Shown: in pieces, positions 1-5,445 of the stretch
How the letters are laid out: each line of letters begins with the position of its first letter
Numbering within the stretch: position 1 is the first letter of the stretch
Assembly (NCBI GenBank): GCA_007128755.1
Contig: SKWV01000243.1
Coordinates: forward strand, 1-8,749
Source: Trueperaceae bacterium
GTDB lineage: Bacteria; Deinococcota; Deinococci; Deinococcales; Trueperaceae
DNA: 8,749 bases
Direction of reading: 5' to 3'
Made by a program: the position numbers and the translations under genes
The notes under the pieces: generated by a model
The model's database searches: none
Told to the model about the DNA's origin: nothing
What the model saw: only the letters and a program-made list of their open reading frames with translations

Positions 1-185
1 CCGCCCTCCGCGACCTCGAGCACCCCGTCCACGCGCACGTCGCCGAGCACCGTCCCGTGCACGCGGACGCGGCCGCTGGCCTCGATCGAGCCTCGGACGA
101 TGGTCCCCTCGTGGACGTACGTGACGGCCTCGCCCTGCGGCTCGGCGGTCACGGCATCGGGACGTGGTGCTCGTCGTCGGAACAT
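1..185 (-). CDS. Bactofilin, N-terminal part (gene runs off the left edge)
   Basis: About 61 residues are visible, beginning MFRRRAPRPD at the ATG read at 185-183 on the minus strand. A short polar, disordered tail of about 20 residues leads into THEG-like repeat sequence: VHEGTIVRGSIEASGRVR, then VHGTVLGDVRVDG and VLEVAEG. The spacing of Gly, Val/Ile and charged residues every 5-6 positions is that of the bactofilin right-handed beta-helix. Bactofilins polymerise into nucleotide-free cytoskeletal filaments at the inner membrane and take part in cell shape, polarity or wall synthesis. In Thermus bactofilin a short N-terminal MF+basic segment acts as a membrane-targeting sequence, and MFRRR here fits that pattern; this is inference. 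A GGAGG lies 5 nt upstream of the start. The gene is divergent from the SDR-like gene. The C-terminal half lies outside the window. Confidence 0.85.
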   Translation of the reverse strand, partial: MFRRRAPRPDAVTAEPQGEAVTYVHEGTIVRGSIEASGRVRVHGTVLGDVRVDGVLEVAEG

Positions 186-190
186 GATCG

Positions 191-195
191 CCTCC
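191..195 (-). promoter_or_regulatory. Shine-Dalgarno sequence of the bactofilin gene
   Basis: On the minus strand this reads GGAGG, 5 nt before the ATG at 185-183. It decides the start of the bactofilin reading frame and shows that the divergent intergenic region begins at 186. Confidence 0.7.
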
Positions 196-277
196 AGGGT
201 TGGCGCGGTGGGCGGCGTCGCGGGCTCGTCGCGGCGTCCGCGCGAGGCGCCGAGCGCCAGAACGGCTCGAGCATCAC

Positions 278-283
278 AAAGTA
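278..283 (-). promoter_or_regulatory. Possible -10 box for the bactofilin gene
   Basis: The minus strand reads TACTTT here (TANNNT pattern), within the only AT-richer patch of the 174-bp divergent intergenic region. A transcript from it would carry a leader of roughly 85 nt before the bactofilin ATG. I see no convincing -35 element at the expected distance, so this is weak. Confidence 0.25.
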
Positions 284-347
284 CTACCACGGACGCTCGC
301 GCCCGGCGCGCGGCGCGGCGCGAGACGCTGCTCACCTCCCGACGTCG

Positions 348-353
348 TATCCT
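348..353 (+). promoter_or_regulatory. Possible -10 box for a leaderless SDR-like transcript
   Basis: TATCCT ends 6 nt before the ATG at 360. A -10 box this close to a start codon is the arrangement known for leaderless genes in Deinococcus and relatives. There is no Shine-Dalgarno sequence that could serve this start instead, which agrees with leaderless translation. No -35 element is recognisable. Confidence 0.35.
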
Positions 354-359
354 GTCGGG

Positions 360-1445
360 ATGGAACGTGCTCGCGTCGTCCTGGTCACGAACGTCGGGCA
401 GGGTTTCGGCCGCGCGGTCGCCCTGTCGTACGGGCAGGCTGGCTACGATGTGGTCTGCGCCGACACCGACGTCGATCTCGCCTCGAAGACCGCCGCCGAG
501 GTCGAAGAGCTCGGCGGTCAGGCGATCCCCGTGCAGGCCGACGTGTCGGCCCAGCTCGACGTCCGCGGCGCCTTCGCGAAGGTGCACGAGATCTTCGGCG
601 CCTTGGGCGGCGTCGTGCACGTCGCGTGCCAGCAGAGCCAGACGCCCTTCGCCCGCCTCACCGACGGCGAGTTCGCCGAGCTGCTCCGCGAGGACGTCAC
701 CAGCACCTACCTCGTGCTCCGCGAGGCCGCGCGGCACCTCGCGCTGGCCCCGGCCTGGGTCGTGATCGTCACGCCGCCGCGCGCCTCGGAGCGGCCGCAG
801 ATGGCGGCCGTCCACGGCGCCATCACCAGCATGGCATCGGCCTTCATCGGCGGCGACGCACCGAGCCGGCCCGACGCGATCGACCTAGCCGACCTCGGCG
901 CGCCCGAGCCGGCCGCCGCGGGGCGTCCACGCGTGAACGTCGTCATCCCCTCGCGCGGCCCCTCCGACCCGCGGCACGACGCTCGCCTCGCCAACACGGT
1001 GCGCTACCTCGGGTCGGCCGCGTCGCGCGGCGTGAGCGGCATCACCATCACGGTGGATCTGCCGCCGCCGCCGCGGCTGATCGAGACGCTGCTCCCCGAG
1101 GTGCAGGCCGCGCTCGACGACACCCTCCGCCAGGCCGAGCTCGAGGACGACGACGACGCGTACGTCGGCGACGTGGACGACGACAGCTTCGACGACATCC
1201 TCGCCGACGAGTACGGCGACGCGGAGCCGGGAGACGGTGCGGGCGAGGACGACGACGAGGACGACGGCGAGGACGGCGAGGAGTCGGACGAGGAGCTCGA
1301 CGCCGACGAGCGCGCGCTCGAGCTCGAAGGCCTCGACGACGCCGGCATCGACGACGCGGTCCGCGCGATCGCGGCGGTCGAGACGGAGCTGCGCGAGGGC
1401 GGCGTGCCGTCCGTCGTCGTGCGGCGCAGGCCGGCGAGCCGGTGA
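360..1445 (+). CDS. SDR-fold protein, probably catalytically inactive, with long acidic C-terminal tail
   Basis: This is a 361-residue protein. Residues 1-235 follow the short-chain dehydrogenase/reductase (Rossmann) fold: a first strand and glycine loop TNVGQGFG (10-17), AD at 34-35, DV at 61-62, and a C-terminal SGITITVD (226-233) typical of SDR ends. The catalytic positions are altered. The usual NNAG is HVAC (87-90), the catalytic Asn position is probably D112, the Ser strand reads VIVTPP (135-140), and the YxxxK pair aligns with H152 and T156. I therefore infer that it is not an ordinary oxidoreductase and may bind a ligand or a partner. Residues 262-317 hold 33 Asp/Glu in 56 positions with no Lys or Arg; a short helical segment and a basic end (RRRPASR) follow. 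The start at 360 was chosen because it sits just before the first beta strand, behind a -10-like box. The open frame extends upstream to 57, but that part is antisense to the bactofilin gene. The stop is 4 bp before nrdR, so the two genes are probably co-transcribed. The cellular role is unknown. Confidence 0.8.
   Translation: MERARVVLVTNVGQGFGRAVALSYGQAGYDVVCADTDVDLASKTAAEVEELGGQAIPVQADVSAQLDVRGAFAKVHEIFGALGGVVHVACQQSQTPFARLTDGEFAELLREDVTSTYLVLREAARHLALAPAWVVIVTPPRASERPQMAAVHGAITSMASAFIGGDAPSRPDAIDLADLGAPEPAAAGRPRVNVVIPSRGPSDPRHDARLANTVRYLGSAASRGVSGITITVDLPPPPRLIETLLPEVQAALDDTLRQAELEDDDDAYVGDVDDDSFDDILADEYGDAEPGDGAGEDDDEDDGEDGEESDEELDADERALELEGLDDAGIDDAVRAIAAVETELREGGVPSVVVRRRPASR
1441..1445 (+). 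promoter_or_regulatory. Atypical Shine-Dalgarno sequence of nrdR inside the SDR-like stop
   Basis: GGTGA, 4 nt before the nrdR GTG, matches the 3' half of the GGAGGTGATC anti-SD complement. It contains the TGA stop codon of the upstream gene. This placement suggests that translation of nrdR is coupled to the SDR-like gene. Confidence 0.45.
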
Positions 1446-1449
1446 CGCC

Positions 1450-1965
1450 GTGAAGTGCCCATACTGCTCCTCGGACGACACCCGCGTGATCAACTCGCGC
1501 CCCTCCGACGAGGGAGCGGCGATCCGTCGCCGGCGCGAGTGCAGCGCCTGCCTCCGGCGCTTCACGACCTACGAGCGCGCGCAGTTCGAGGCGCTCATGG
1601 TCAAGAAGCGTTCGGGCCGGCGGGAGGCGTTCCACCCCGACAAGCTCCTCGACAAGCTGCGCATCGCCTGCAACAAGCGTCCGATCACCGAGAAGCAGTT
1701 GCGCGAGTTCGCCTACTCCTTCGAGGACGAGGTCTCCCTGCCGGAGGTCGCCAGCGAGGAGATCGGCCGGCGCACGCTGGCGTTCCTCAAGTCGCTCGAC
1801 GACGTCGCCTACATCCGCTTCCTCTCCGTCTACCGCGACTTCGACTCGGTCGACCGCTTCATCGAGGAGATCAAGCACTTGGGCGGCGAGGAGGGCGCGC
1901 GGGGCAAGGCCACGCAGCCGCCGCTCGTCGAGGTCGAGGACGGCACGTCCAAACGGCGCTCGTGA
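1450..1965 (+). CDS. nrdR: Transcriptional repressor NrdR
   Basis: This 171-residue protein is an NrdR, the zinc-ribbon/ATP-cone repressor of ribonucleotide reductase genes that senses ATP and dATP. The zinc ribbon is complete: CPYC (C3, C6) and CSAC (C31, C34), separated by the family hallmark SSDDTRVINSRPSDEG and RRRREC. RFTTYER (37-43) leads into the ATP-cone, about residues 46-136, with the typical VKKRSGRREAF and DVAYIRFLSVYRDF segments. The last 20 or so residues (after about 150) are a polar extension with no clear function. The start is GTG at 1450, giving the canonical MKCPYC N-terminus. It lies 4 bp after the SDR-like stop, so it is probably translated from the same message. No ribonucleotide reductase gene is in the window, and I did not see a clear NrdR box nearby, so its targets must lie elsewhere. 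Confidence 0.95.
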   Translation: MKCPYCSSDDTRVINSRPSDEGAAIRRRRECSACLRRFTTYERAQFEALMVKKRSGRREAFHPDKLLDKLRIACNKRPITEKQLREFAYSFEDEVSLPEVASEEIGRRTLAFLKSLDDVAYIRFLSVYRDFDSVDRFIEEIKHLGGEEGARGKATQPPLVEVEDGTSKRRS

Positions 1966-1995
1966 GCGGCGCTCGCGCGGCGTCTCGCGGCGCTC

Positions 1996-2022
1996 TTGCT
2001 GGGGGCGTAGGGGTGTGATAGT
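1996..2022 (+). promoter_or_regulatory. Candidate promoter of the rplM-rpsI operon
   Basis: A TGT preceding GATAGT (2017-2022) resembles an extended -10 box (TGn plus TATAAT-like). TTGCTG at 1996-2001 is a partial -35, with a spacer of 15 nt, shorter than the ideal 17. The region is the least GC-rich part of the nrdR-rplM gap. Transcription from here would leave a leader of about 80 nt ahead of rplM. Confidence 0.45.
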
Positions 2023-2052
2023 GTGGCGTTTGGTTTCGCGCACGTCGGCGCG

Positions 2053-2109
2053 GCGTCACCACCGCCATCACGAGCATCCCGACGGCGCCGCCTCACGGAA
2101 GGGTGACGC
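2053..2109 (+). promoter_or_regulatory. Possible structured leader hiding the rplM ribosome binding site
   Basis: GCGTCACC at 2053-2060 is perfectly complementary to GGTGACGC at 2102-2109, an 8-bp pairing that ends at the base before the rplM ATG and takes in the 3' end of the Shine-Dalgarno GGAAGGG (2097-2103). If formed, it would block initiation. E. coli L13 is known to repress its own rplM-rpsI operon through the mRNA leader. Whether this element does the same here is inference from position and complementarity. Confidence 0.4.
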
Positions 2110-2535
2110 ATGAGTACGTACTTTCCCAAGGAGCCCACGAACGACTGGGTCATCGTCGACGCGACCGGCCTGCACGTCGGACGCCTCGCGACCCGCGTCG
2201 CGAGCGTGCTTCGTGGCAAGCACAAGGTCGACTTCACGCCCAATCAGCCCGGCGGTGACTTCGTCGTCGTGATCAACGCCGACAAGGTCGTCTTCACGGG
2301 CAACAAGCTCGATGGCAAGGTGTACACCCGCTACACCGGCTACCCGGGCGGCCTCAAGACCACGACGGCCCGCGAGATGCTGGTCAAGCACCCCGAGCGC
2401 GTGCTCGAGCACGCGGTCTGGGGCATGCTGCCGAAGAACCGTCTCGGCCGCAAACTGATCAGGCGCCTCAAGGTGTACGCCGGTGACGCGCATCCCCACG
2501 CTGCCCAGCAGCCCGCGCAGATGGAGCTTCGTTGA
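2110..2535 (+). CDS. rplM: 50S ribosomal protein L13
   Basis: This 141-residue protein has the usual length and sequence of bacterial L13 (uL13), an early-assembling 23S rRNA-binding protein of the large subunit. Typical features are WVIVDATGLHVGRLAT near residues 13-28, the VVVINADKVVFTGNK strand (52-66), YTGYPGG (75-81), and the family signature GMLPKNRLGRKL followed by LKVYAGDAHPH. The ATG at 2110 is preceded by GGAAGGG with 6-nt spacing. Its TGA stop overlaps the rpsI ATG by one base (TGATG), the conserved L13-S9 operon arrangement, so translation of the two is probably coupled. Confidence 0.97.
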   Translation: MSTYFPKEPTNDWVIVDATGLHVGRLATRVASVLRGKHKVDFTPNQPGGDFVVVINADKVVFTGNKLDGKVYTRYTGYPGGLKTTTAREMLVKHPERVLEHAVWGMLPKNRLGRKLIRRLKVYAGDAHPHAAQQPAQMELR

Positions 2536-2921
2536 TGGAACAGTATTACGGAACAGGTCGGCGCAAGGCTGCCGTGGCGCGGGTCTTCCTGCGCCCCGGC
2601 CAGGGCCGCATCACGGTCAACGGCAAGGAGTTCCAGGACTACTTCCGGGGCATCCTGGTCGGCGTCCAGGCGCTCGAGCCCCTCAAGGTGACCAACACGG
2701 CGGGGCGCTACGACGCCCTGATCACGGTCGCCGGCGGCGGGCCGAGCGGCCAGGCCGACGCCATCAAGCTCGGTGTCGCTCGGGCGCTGCTGAAGGTCGA
2801 CCCCAACTTCCGCCCGTCGCTCAAGAACGGCGGCTACCTCAGGCGTGACGCCCGCATCGTGGAGAGCAAGAAGTACGGCCTCAAGAAGGCCCGGCGTGCT
2901 CCGCAGTTCAGCAAGCGCTGA
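2535..2921 (+). CDS. rpsI: 30S ribosomal protein S9
   Basis: This 128-residue protein is S9 (uS9), a component of the small-subunit head. It opens with YYGTGRRKAAVARVFL, carries the S9 signature GGGPSGQADAIKLGVARAL at 67-85, and ends in the conserved basic tail with FSKR; in other bacteria this tail reaches the P-site tRNA anticodon loop. Length matches the family. The start is the ATG at 2535, with GGAG at 2523-2526 giving 8-nt spacing. A TTG one codon earlier is less likely. It is the second gene of the rplM operon. Confidence 0.97.
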   Translation: MEQYYGTGRRKAAVARVFLRPGQGRITVNGKEFQDYFRGILVGVQALEPLKVTNTAGRYDALITVAGGGPSGQADAIKLGVARALLKVDPNFRPSLKNGGYLRRDARIVESKKYGLKKARRAPQFSKR

Positions 2922-2953
2922 CCTCTGCCGACGCTTCTAGCCAGATAGGTCAT

Positions 2954-2994
2954 CCGGCCCGGCGACACACGTCCCGGGCCGGCTTCGTGCCGGC
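2954..2994 (+). terminator. Two overlapping hairpins after rpsI (possible terminator or attenuator)
   Basis: Hairpin A pairs CCGGCCCGG (2954-2962) with CCGGGCCGG (2974-2982), a perfect 9-bp stem; GAC/GTC (2964-2966 with 2971-2973) can extend it inward past a bulged C. Hairpin B pairs GCCGGC (2978-2983) with GCCGGC (2989-2994) around TTCGT. The two share bases 2978-2982 and so cannot both form. No run of T follows, so rho-independent termination is uncertain. The location, between the ribosomal operon and uppP, suits a terminator or attenuator. Confidence 0.45.
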
Positions 2995-3018
2995 GCGCTC
3001 GCGCATGGGGGACACCGC

Positions 3019-3819
3019 GTGGAACTGCTGCAAGCCACCATCCTGGGCGTCGTCCAGGGGCTGACGGAGTTCTTGCCCGTCTCGAGTTCCGGGCACCTGG
3101 TCCTGGCCAACTACCACCTCGGCTGGGGTGTGGACCTGCCGCTCTGGGTGGCCTTCGCCACCAACAGCGGGACGCTGCTCGCGGTGCTCGTCTACCTCCG
3201 GCACGACGTGGCTCGGGCGATCCTCGGCACGGCGAGGGGACTGGTGTCGGCCGAGGCGCGCCAGAGCGACGACTGGCGCCTGGCGATGCTGGTGCTGGTG
3301 GGCTCGATCCCCACCGCCGTCATCGGACTCGCCCTGCGCGGGGTGTTCGAGCAGCTCAACGCCGCCGTACCCGTCTCCATCGCCCTGGTCGTCACCGGGA
3401 TCGTCCTGTGGACGGCTCCCGCCGGAGGCTCGAAGGGCACGATGCGCACGCTGACGTTCCGCGACGCGCTCTTCGCCGGCGTCGCCCAGGGCCTGGCGGT
3501 CGTGCCCGGCATCTCGCGCTCGGGCGCGACCATCGCGATGCTGCTCTGGCGTGGGGCGACGCCCGACGTCGCGCCCCGCCTGTCGTTCCTGATGTACCTC
3601 GTGGTGTCGTTCGGGGTCGCGCTCCTCGGCGCCGACGAGATCCTCGCCTCGGGCATCACCTGGGGGCCGCTCGTCGCCATGACCGTCGCCTCGTTCGCCG
3701 TCGGCTACGTGGCCCTGATGCTCCTCTTCGCGCTCTTGCGGCGCGGCAAGTTCCGCGTCTTCGCGCCCTACCTCTGGGCCGTGGCCGCCATCACGCTCGC
3801 CCGCGTCGCGCTCGCCTGA
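3019..3819 (+). CDS. uppP: Undecaprenyl-diphosphate phosphatase (BacA/UppP)
   Basis: This 266-residue polytopic membrane protein has the normal length for the BacA family. The enzyme removes a phosphate from undecaprenyl diphosphate, regenerating the lipid carrier for peptidoglycan and other wall polymers; it can confer bacitracin tolerance. Both signature segments are intact: QGLTEFLPVSSSGH (13-26, with E17 and H26) and PGISRSGATI (163-172, with R167). Hydrophobic stretches fit the usual multi-pass topology, for example 43-60, 89-107, 117-131, 187-203, 215-240 and 249-266. The start is the GTG at 3019, giving MELLQATILGVVQGLTEF as in the family; GGGGGA at 3007-3012 is a modest ribosome binding site, and the nearby ATG at 3005 is out of frame. 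It lies 97 bp after rpsI and 47 bp before gltX on the same strand. Confidence 0.95.
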   Translation: MELLQATILGVVQGLTEFLPVSSSGHLVLANYHLGWGVDLPLWVAFATNSGTLLAVLVYLRHDVARAILGTARGLVSAEARQSDDWRLAMLVLVGSIPTAVIGLALRGVFEQLNAAVPVSIALVVTGIVLWTAPAGGSKGTMRTLTFRDALFAGVAQGLAVVPGISRSGATIAMLLWRGATPDVAPRLSFLMYLVVSFGVALLGADEILASGITWGPLVAMTVASFAVGYVALMLLFALLRRGKFRVFAPYLWAVAAITLARVALA

Positions 3820-3840
3820 GGGCGCCGCGCTGCCCGAGGC
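3814..3840 (+). terminator. Weak hairpin over the uppP stop codon
   Basis: GCCT (3814-3817) can pair with AGGC (3837-3840), and GGGC (3820-3823) with GCCC (3832-3835), with a small internal loop. It spans the uppP TGA and ends exactly where the TATGAT box starts. There is no T-tract. It may act as a weak terminator or be chance in GC-rich DNA. Confidence 0.2.
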
Positions 3841-3846
3841 TATGAT
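3841..3846 (+). promoter_or_regulatory. Candidate -10 box of the gltX-ftsY-mqnB unit
   Basis: TATGAT is a 5/6 match to the -10 consensus and stands out in GC-rich surroundings. Transcription would begin near 3853, giving a leader of only about 14 nt with the Shine-Dalgarno sequence at its very 5' end. No good -35 hexamer is visible upstream. Confidence 0.45.
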
Positions 3847-3854
3847 GCCTCGAC

Positions 3855-3861
3855 AAGGAGG
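3855..3861 (+). promoter_or_regulatory. Strong Shine-Dalgarno sequence of gltX
   Basis: AAGGAGG lies 5 nt before the gltX ATG, the best ribosome binding site in the window. It fixes the start codon at 3867. Confidence 0.8.
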
Positions 3862-3866
3862 ACCGC

Positions 3867-5444
3867 ATGACAGTGGTGACTCGCATCGCCCCATCGCCGA
3901 CCGGAGATCCGCACGTCGGCACGGCGTTCGTCGCGCTCTTCAACTACGCGTTCGCCCGGCACCACGGTGGTCGCTTCATCCTCCGGCTCGAGGACACGGA
4001 TCGGCAGCGCTTCCAGATCGAGACCGAGGCGCGCATCGTCGCGATGCTCGAGTGGCTCGGCCTCGCTCCCGACGAGGGTCCGGGCATCGGCGGCGAGGCC
4101 GGTCCGTACCGACAGAGCGAGCGCCTCGCCCTCTATCGCGAGTACGCCGACGCGCTCGTGGCCTCCGGCGCCGCCTACCGCGCCTTCGAGACGGCGGAGG
4201 AGCTCGACGCCATGCGCGCCGAGCAGCGACGTCACGGCCGCGACCCCGGCTACGACGGCCGCGGTCGCAGCGTCCCGCGTGACGAGCAGGAGGCGCGCGC
4301 CGCCGCCGGCGAGCCGCACGTCGTCCGCCTGCTGACGCCGGACGGGGGCCACACGGCCTTCCACGACCTCCTGCGCGGTGAGGTGCGCATCCCCAACGCC
4401 GACATCCGCGACACGGTCGTGCTCAAGTCCGACGGCTTCCCCACGTACCATCTCGCCGTCGTCGTCGACGACCACCTCATGGGCGTCACGCACGTCATCC
4501 GCGCCGAGGAGTGGGTGACGAGCACCCCGCTGCACGTGCTGCTGTACGGGGCCCTGGGGTGGGAGCTGCCGACCTTCGCCCACCTGCCGCTGCTCCGCAA
4601 CCCCGACGCCAACAAGACCAAGATCAGCAAGCGCAAGATGGACACCTCGGTCGACTCCTACCGCGAGCAGGGCATCCTGCCGGAGGCCCTCCTCAACTTC
4701 CTCGGCACCATGGGCTGGAGCATGCCCGACGGCCGCGAGGTGTTCAGCCTGGACGACATGGTGGGCGCGTTCGAGCTCGAGCGCATCTCGCTCGGCGGCC
4801 CCGTGTTCGACCTCAAGCGCCTCCGCAACCTCAACGCGCGCTACCTGCGCGACGTGCTGAGCGTCGAGGAGGTCGCCCGCCGGGTGCGCCCCGCGCTGCA
4901 GGCCCGGCTCGCGGCCGACGCCGCGGCCGCCGAGGTCGAGGAGGACGAGTACCTGTTCGACGTGGTCGACGTGCTGCGCCCGAGGGCGGAGACGCTCTCC
5001 GAGCTCGCCGACAAGGCGGCCTGCTTCTACGCCTCGCGCCTCGTCTACGATGACGACGCGCGCAGGCGGCTCGCCGCCGGTCAGTCCTACCTCGAAGACC
5101 TCGAGCGCGAGTTCGCGGCCCTCGAGTGGTTCGACGACGACGGCGTCGACGAGCTGCTGCACGCCTACGTGCAGCGCCAGGCGGTGCCGATGGGCAAGGT
5201 CATGATGCCGCTGCGGGTCGCCCTCACCGGGTCGACCGACGCCCCCGGCGTCGTCGATCTGGTGGCGATCATGGGCAAGTCGCGTGTCCTGCAACGCATC
5301 GGCCACGCCCTCGAGTCGATCAGCGAGGCGCTCCCCGACGACGATCCGGAGCGACTCCGGTCCGAGGCCGAGGCCGCCGCGAAGGCCGCGGAGGCCGCGA
5401 AGCACAAGCCGCGCCGCATCGTCGGCACGGCGGAGCGAGGCTGA
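3867..5444 (+). CDS. gltX: Glutamyl-tRNA synthetase
   Basis: This 525-residue class I aminoacyl-tRNA synthetase charges tRNA-Glu with glutamate. The Rossmann core has the HIGH-like PSPTGDPHVGT (9-19) and the KMSKS-like KTKISKRK (250-257). TRIAPSPTG near the N-terminus and RLEDTDR (40-46) bind glutamate and ATP. The segment YRAFETAEEL (104-113) lacks the cysteines of zinc-containing GluRS. From SMPDGREVFSL through ISLGGPVFDL the protein resembles the Thermus enzyme as I remember it. The anticodon-binding helical domains follow, about residues 325-485. The protein is longer than the Thermus form, mainly through an Ala/Glu/Lys-rich tail after about 488 ending KHKPRRIVGTAERG. The stop is 1 bp before the ftsY start, so the two are probably co-transcribed. 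Glutamate specificity is assumed from overall similarity; discriminating GluRS could not be proven by eye. Confidence 0.96.
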   Translation: MTVVTRIAPSPTGDPHVGTAFVALFNYAFARHHGGRFILRLEDTDRQRFQIETEARIVAMLEWLGLAPDEGPGIGGEAGPYRQSERLALYREYADALVASGAAYRAFETAEELDAMRAEQRRHGRDPGYDGRGRSVPRDEQEARAAAGEPHVVRLLTPDGGHTAFHDLLRGEVRIPNADIRDTVVLKSDGFPTYHLAVVVDDHLMGVTHVIRAEEWVTSTPLHVLLYGALGWELPTFAHLPLLRNPDANKTKISKRKMDTSVDSYREQGILPEALLNFLGTMGWSMPDGREVFSLDDMVGAFELERISLGGPVFDLKRLRNLNARYLRDVLSVEEVARRVRPALQARLAADAAAAEVEEDEYLFDVVDVLRPRAETLSELADKAACFYASRLVYDDDARRRLAAGQSYLEDLEREFAALEWFDDDGVDELLHAYVQRQAVPMGKVMMPLRVALTGSTDAPGVVDLVAIMGKSRVLQRIGHALESISEALPDDDPERLRSEAEAAAKAAEAAKHKPRRIVGTAERG

Positions 5445-5445
5445 C

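Noticed and set aside
57..359. In-frame open extension of the SDR-like gene upstream to an ATG at 57.
   Set aside because: It is antisense to the bactofilin gene and its SD, has no SDR-like sequence, and a natural start lies at 360 just before the first Rossmann strand.
1141..1315. Repetitive GAC/GAG tract, considered as a DNA repeat or CRISPR-like array.
   Set aside because: There are no spaced direct repeats. It codes for the acidic Asp/Glu tail and is explained by amino-acid composition.
1048..2043. Minus-strand open frame opposite nrdR and the SDR tail.
   Set aside because: It is the mirror of strongly biased codons; its C-terminal half is a run of Arg/Pro from the GAC/GAG tract on the other strand.
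1966..2109. Search for NrdR boxes near nrdR and in the 186-359 gap.
   Set aside because: No pair of the AT-rich 16-bp palindromic boxes was seen; the regions are too GC-rich to fit the known motif.
2944..2949. GATAGG considered as a -10 box for uppP, by likeness to GATAGT before rplM.
   Set aside because: It lacks the conserved final T and a -35 partner, and lies inside a possible stem with the rpsI stop.
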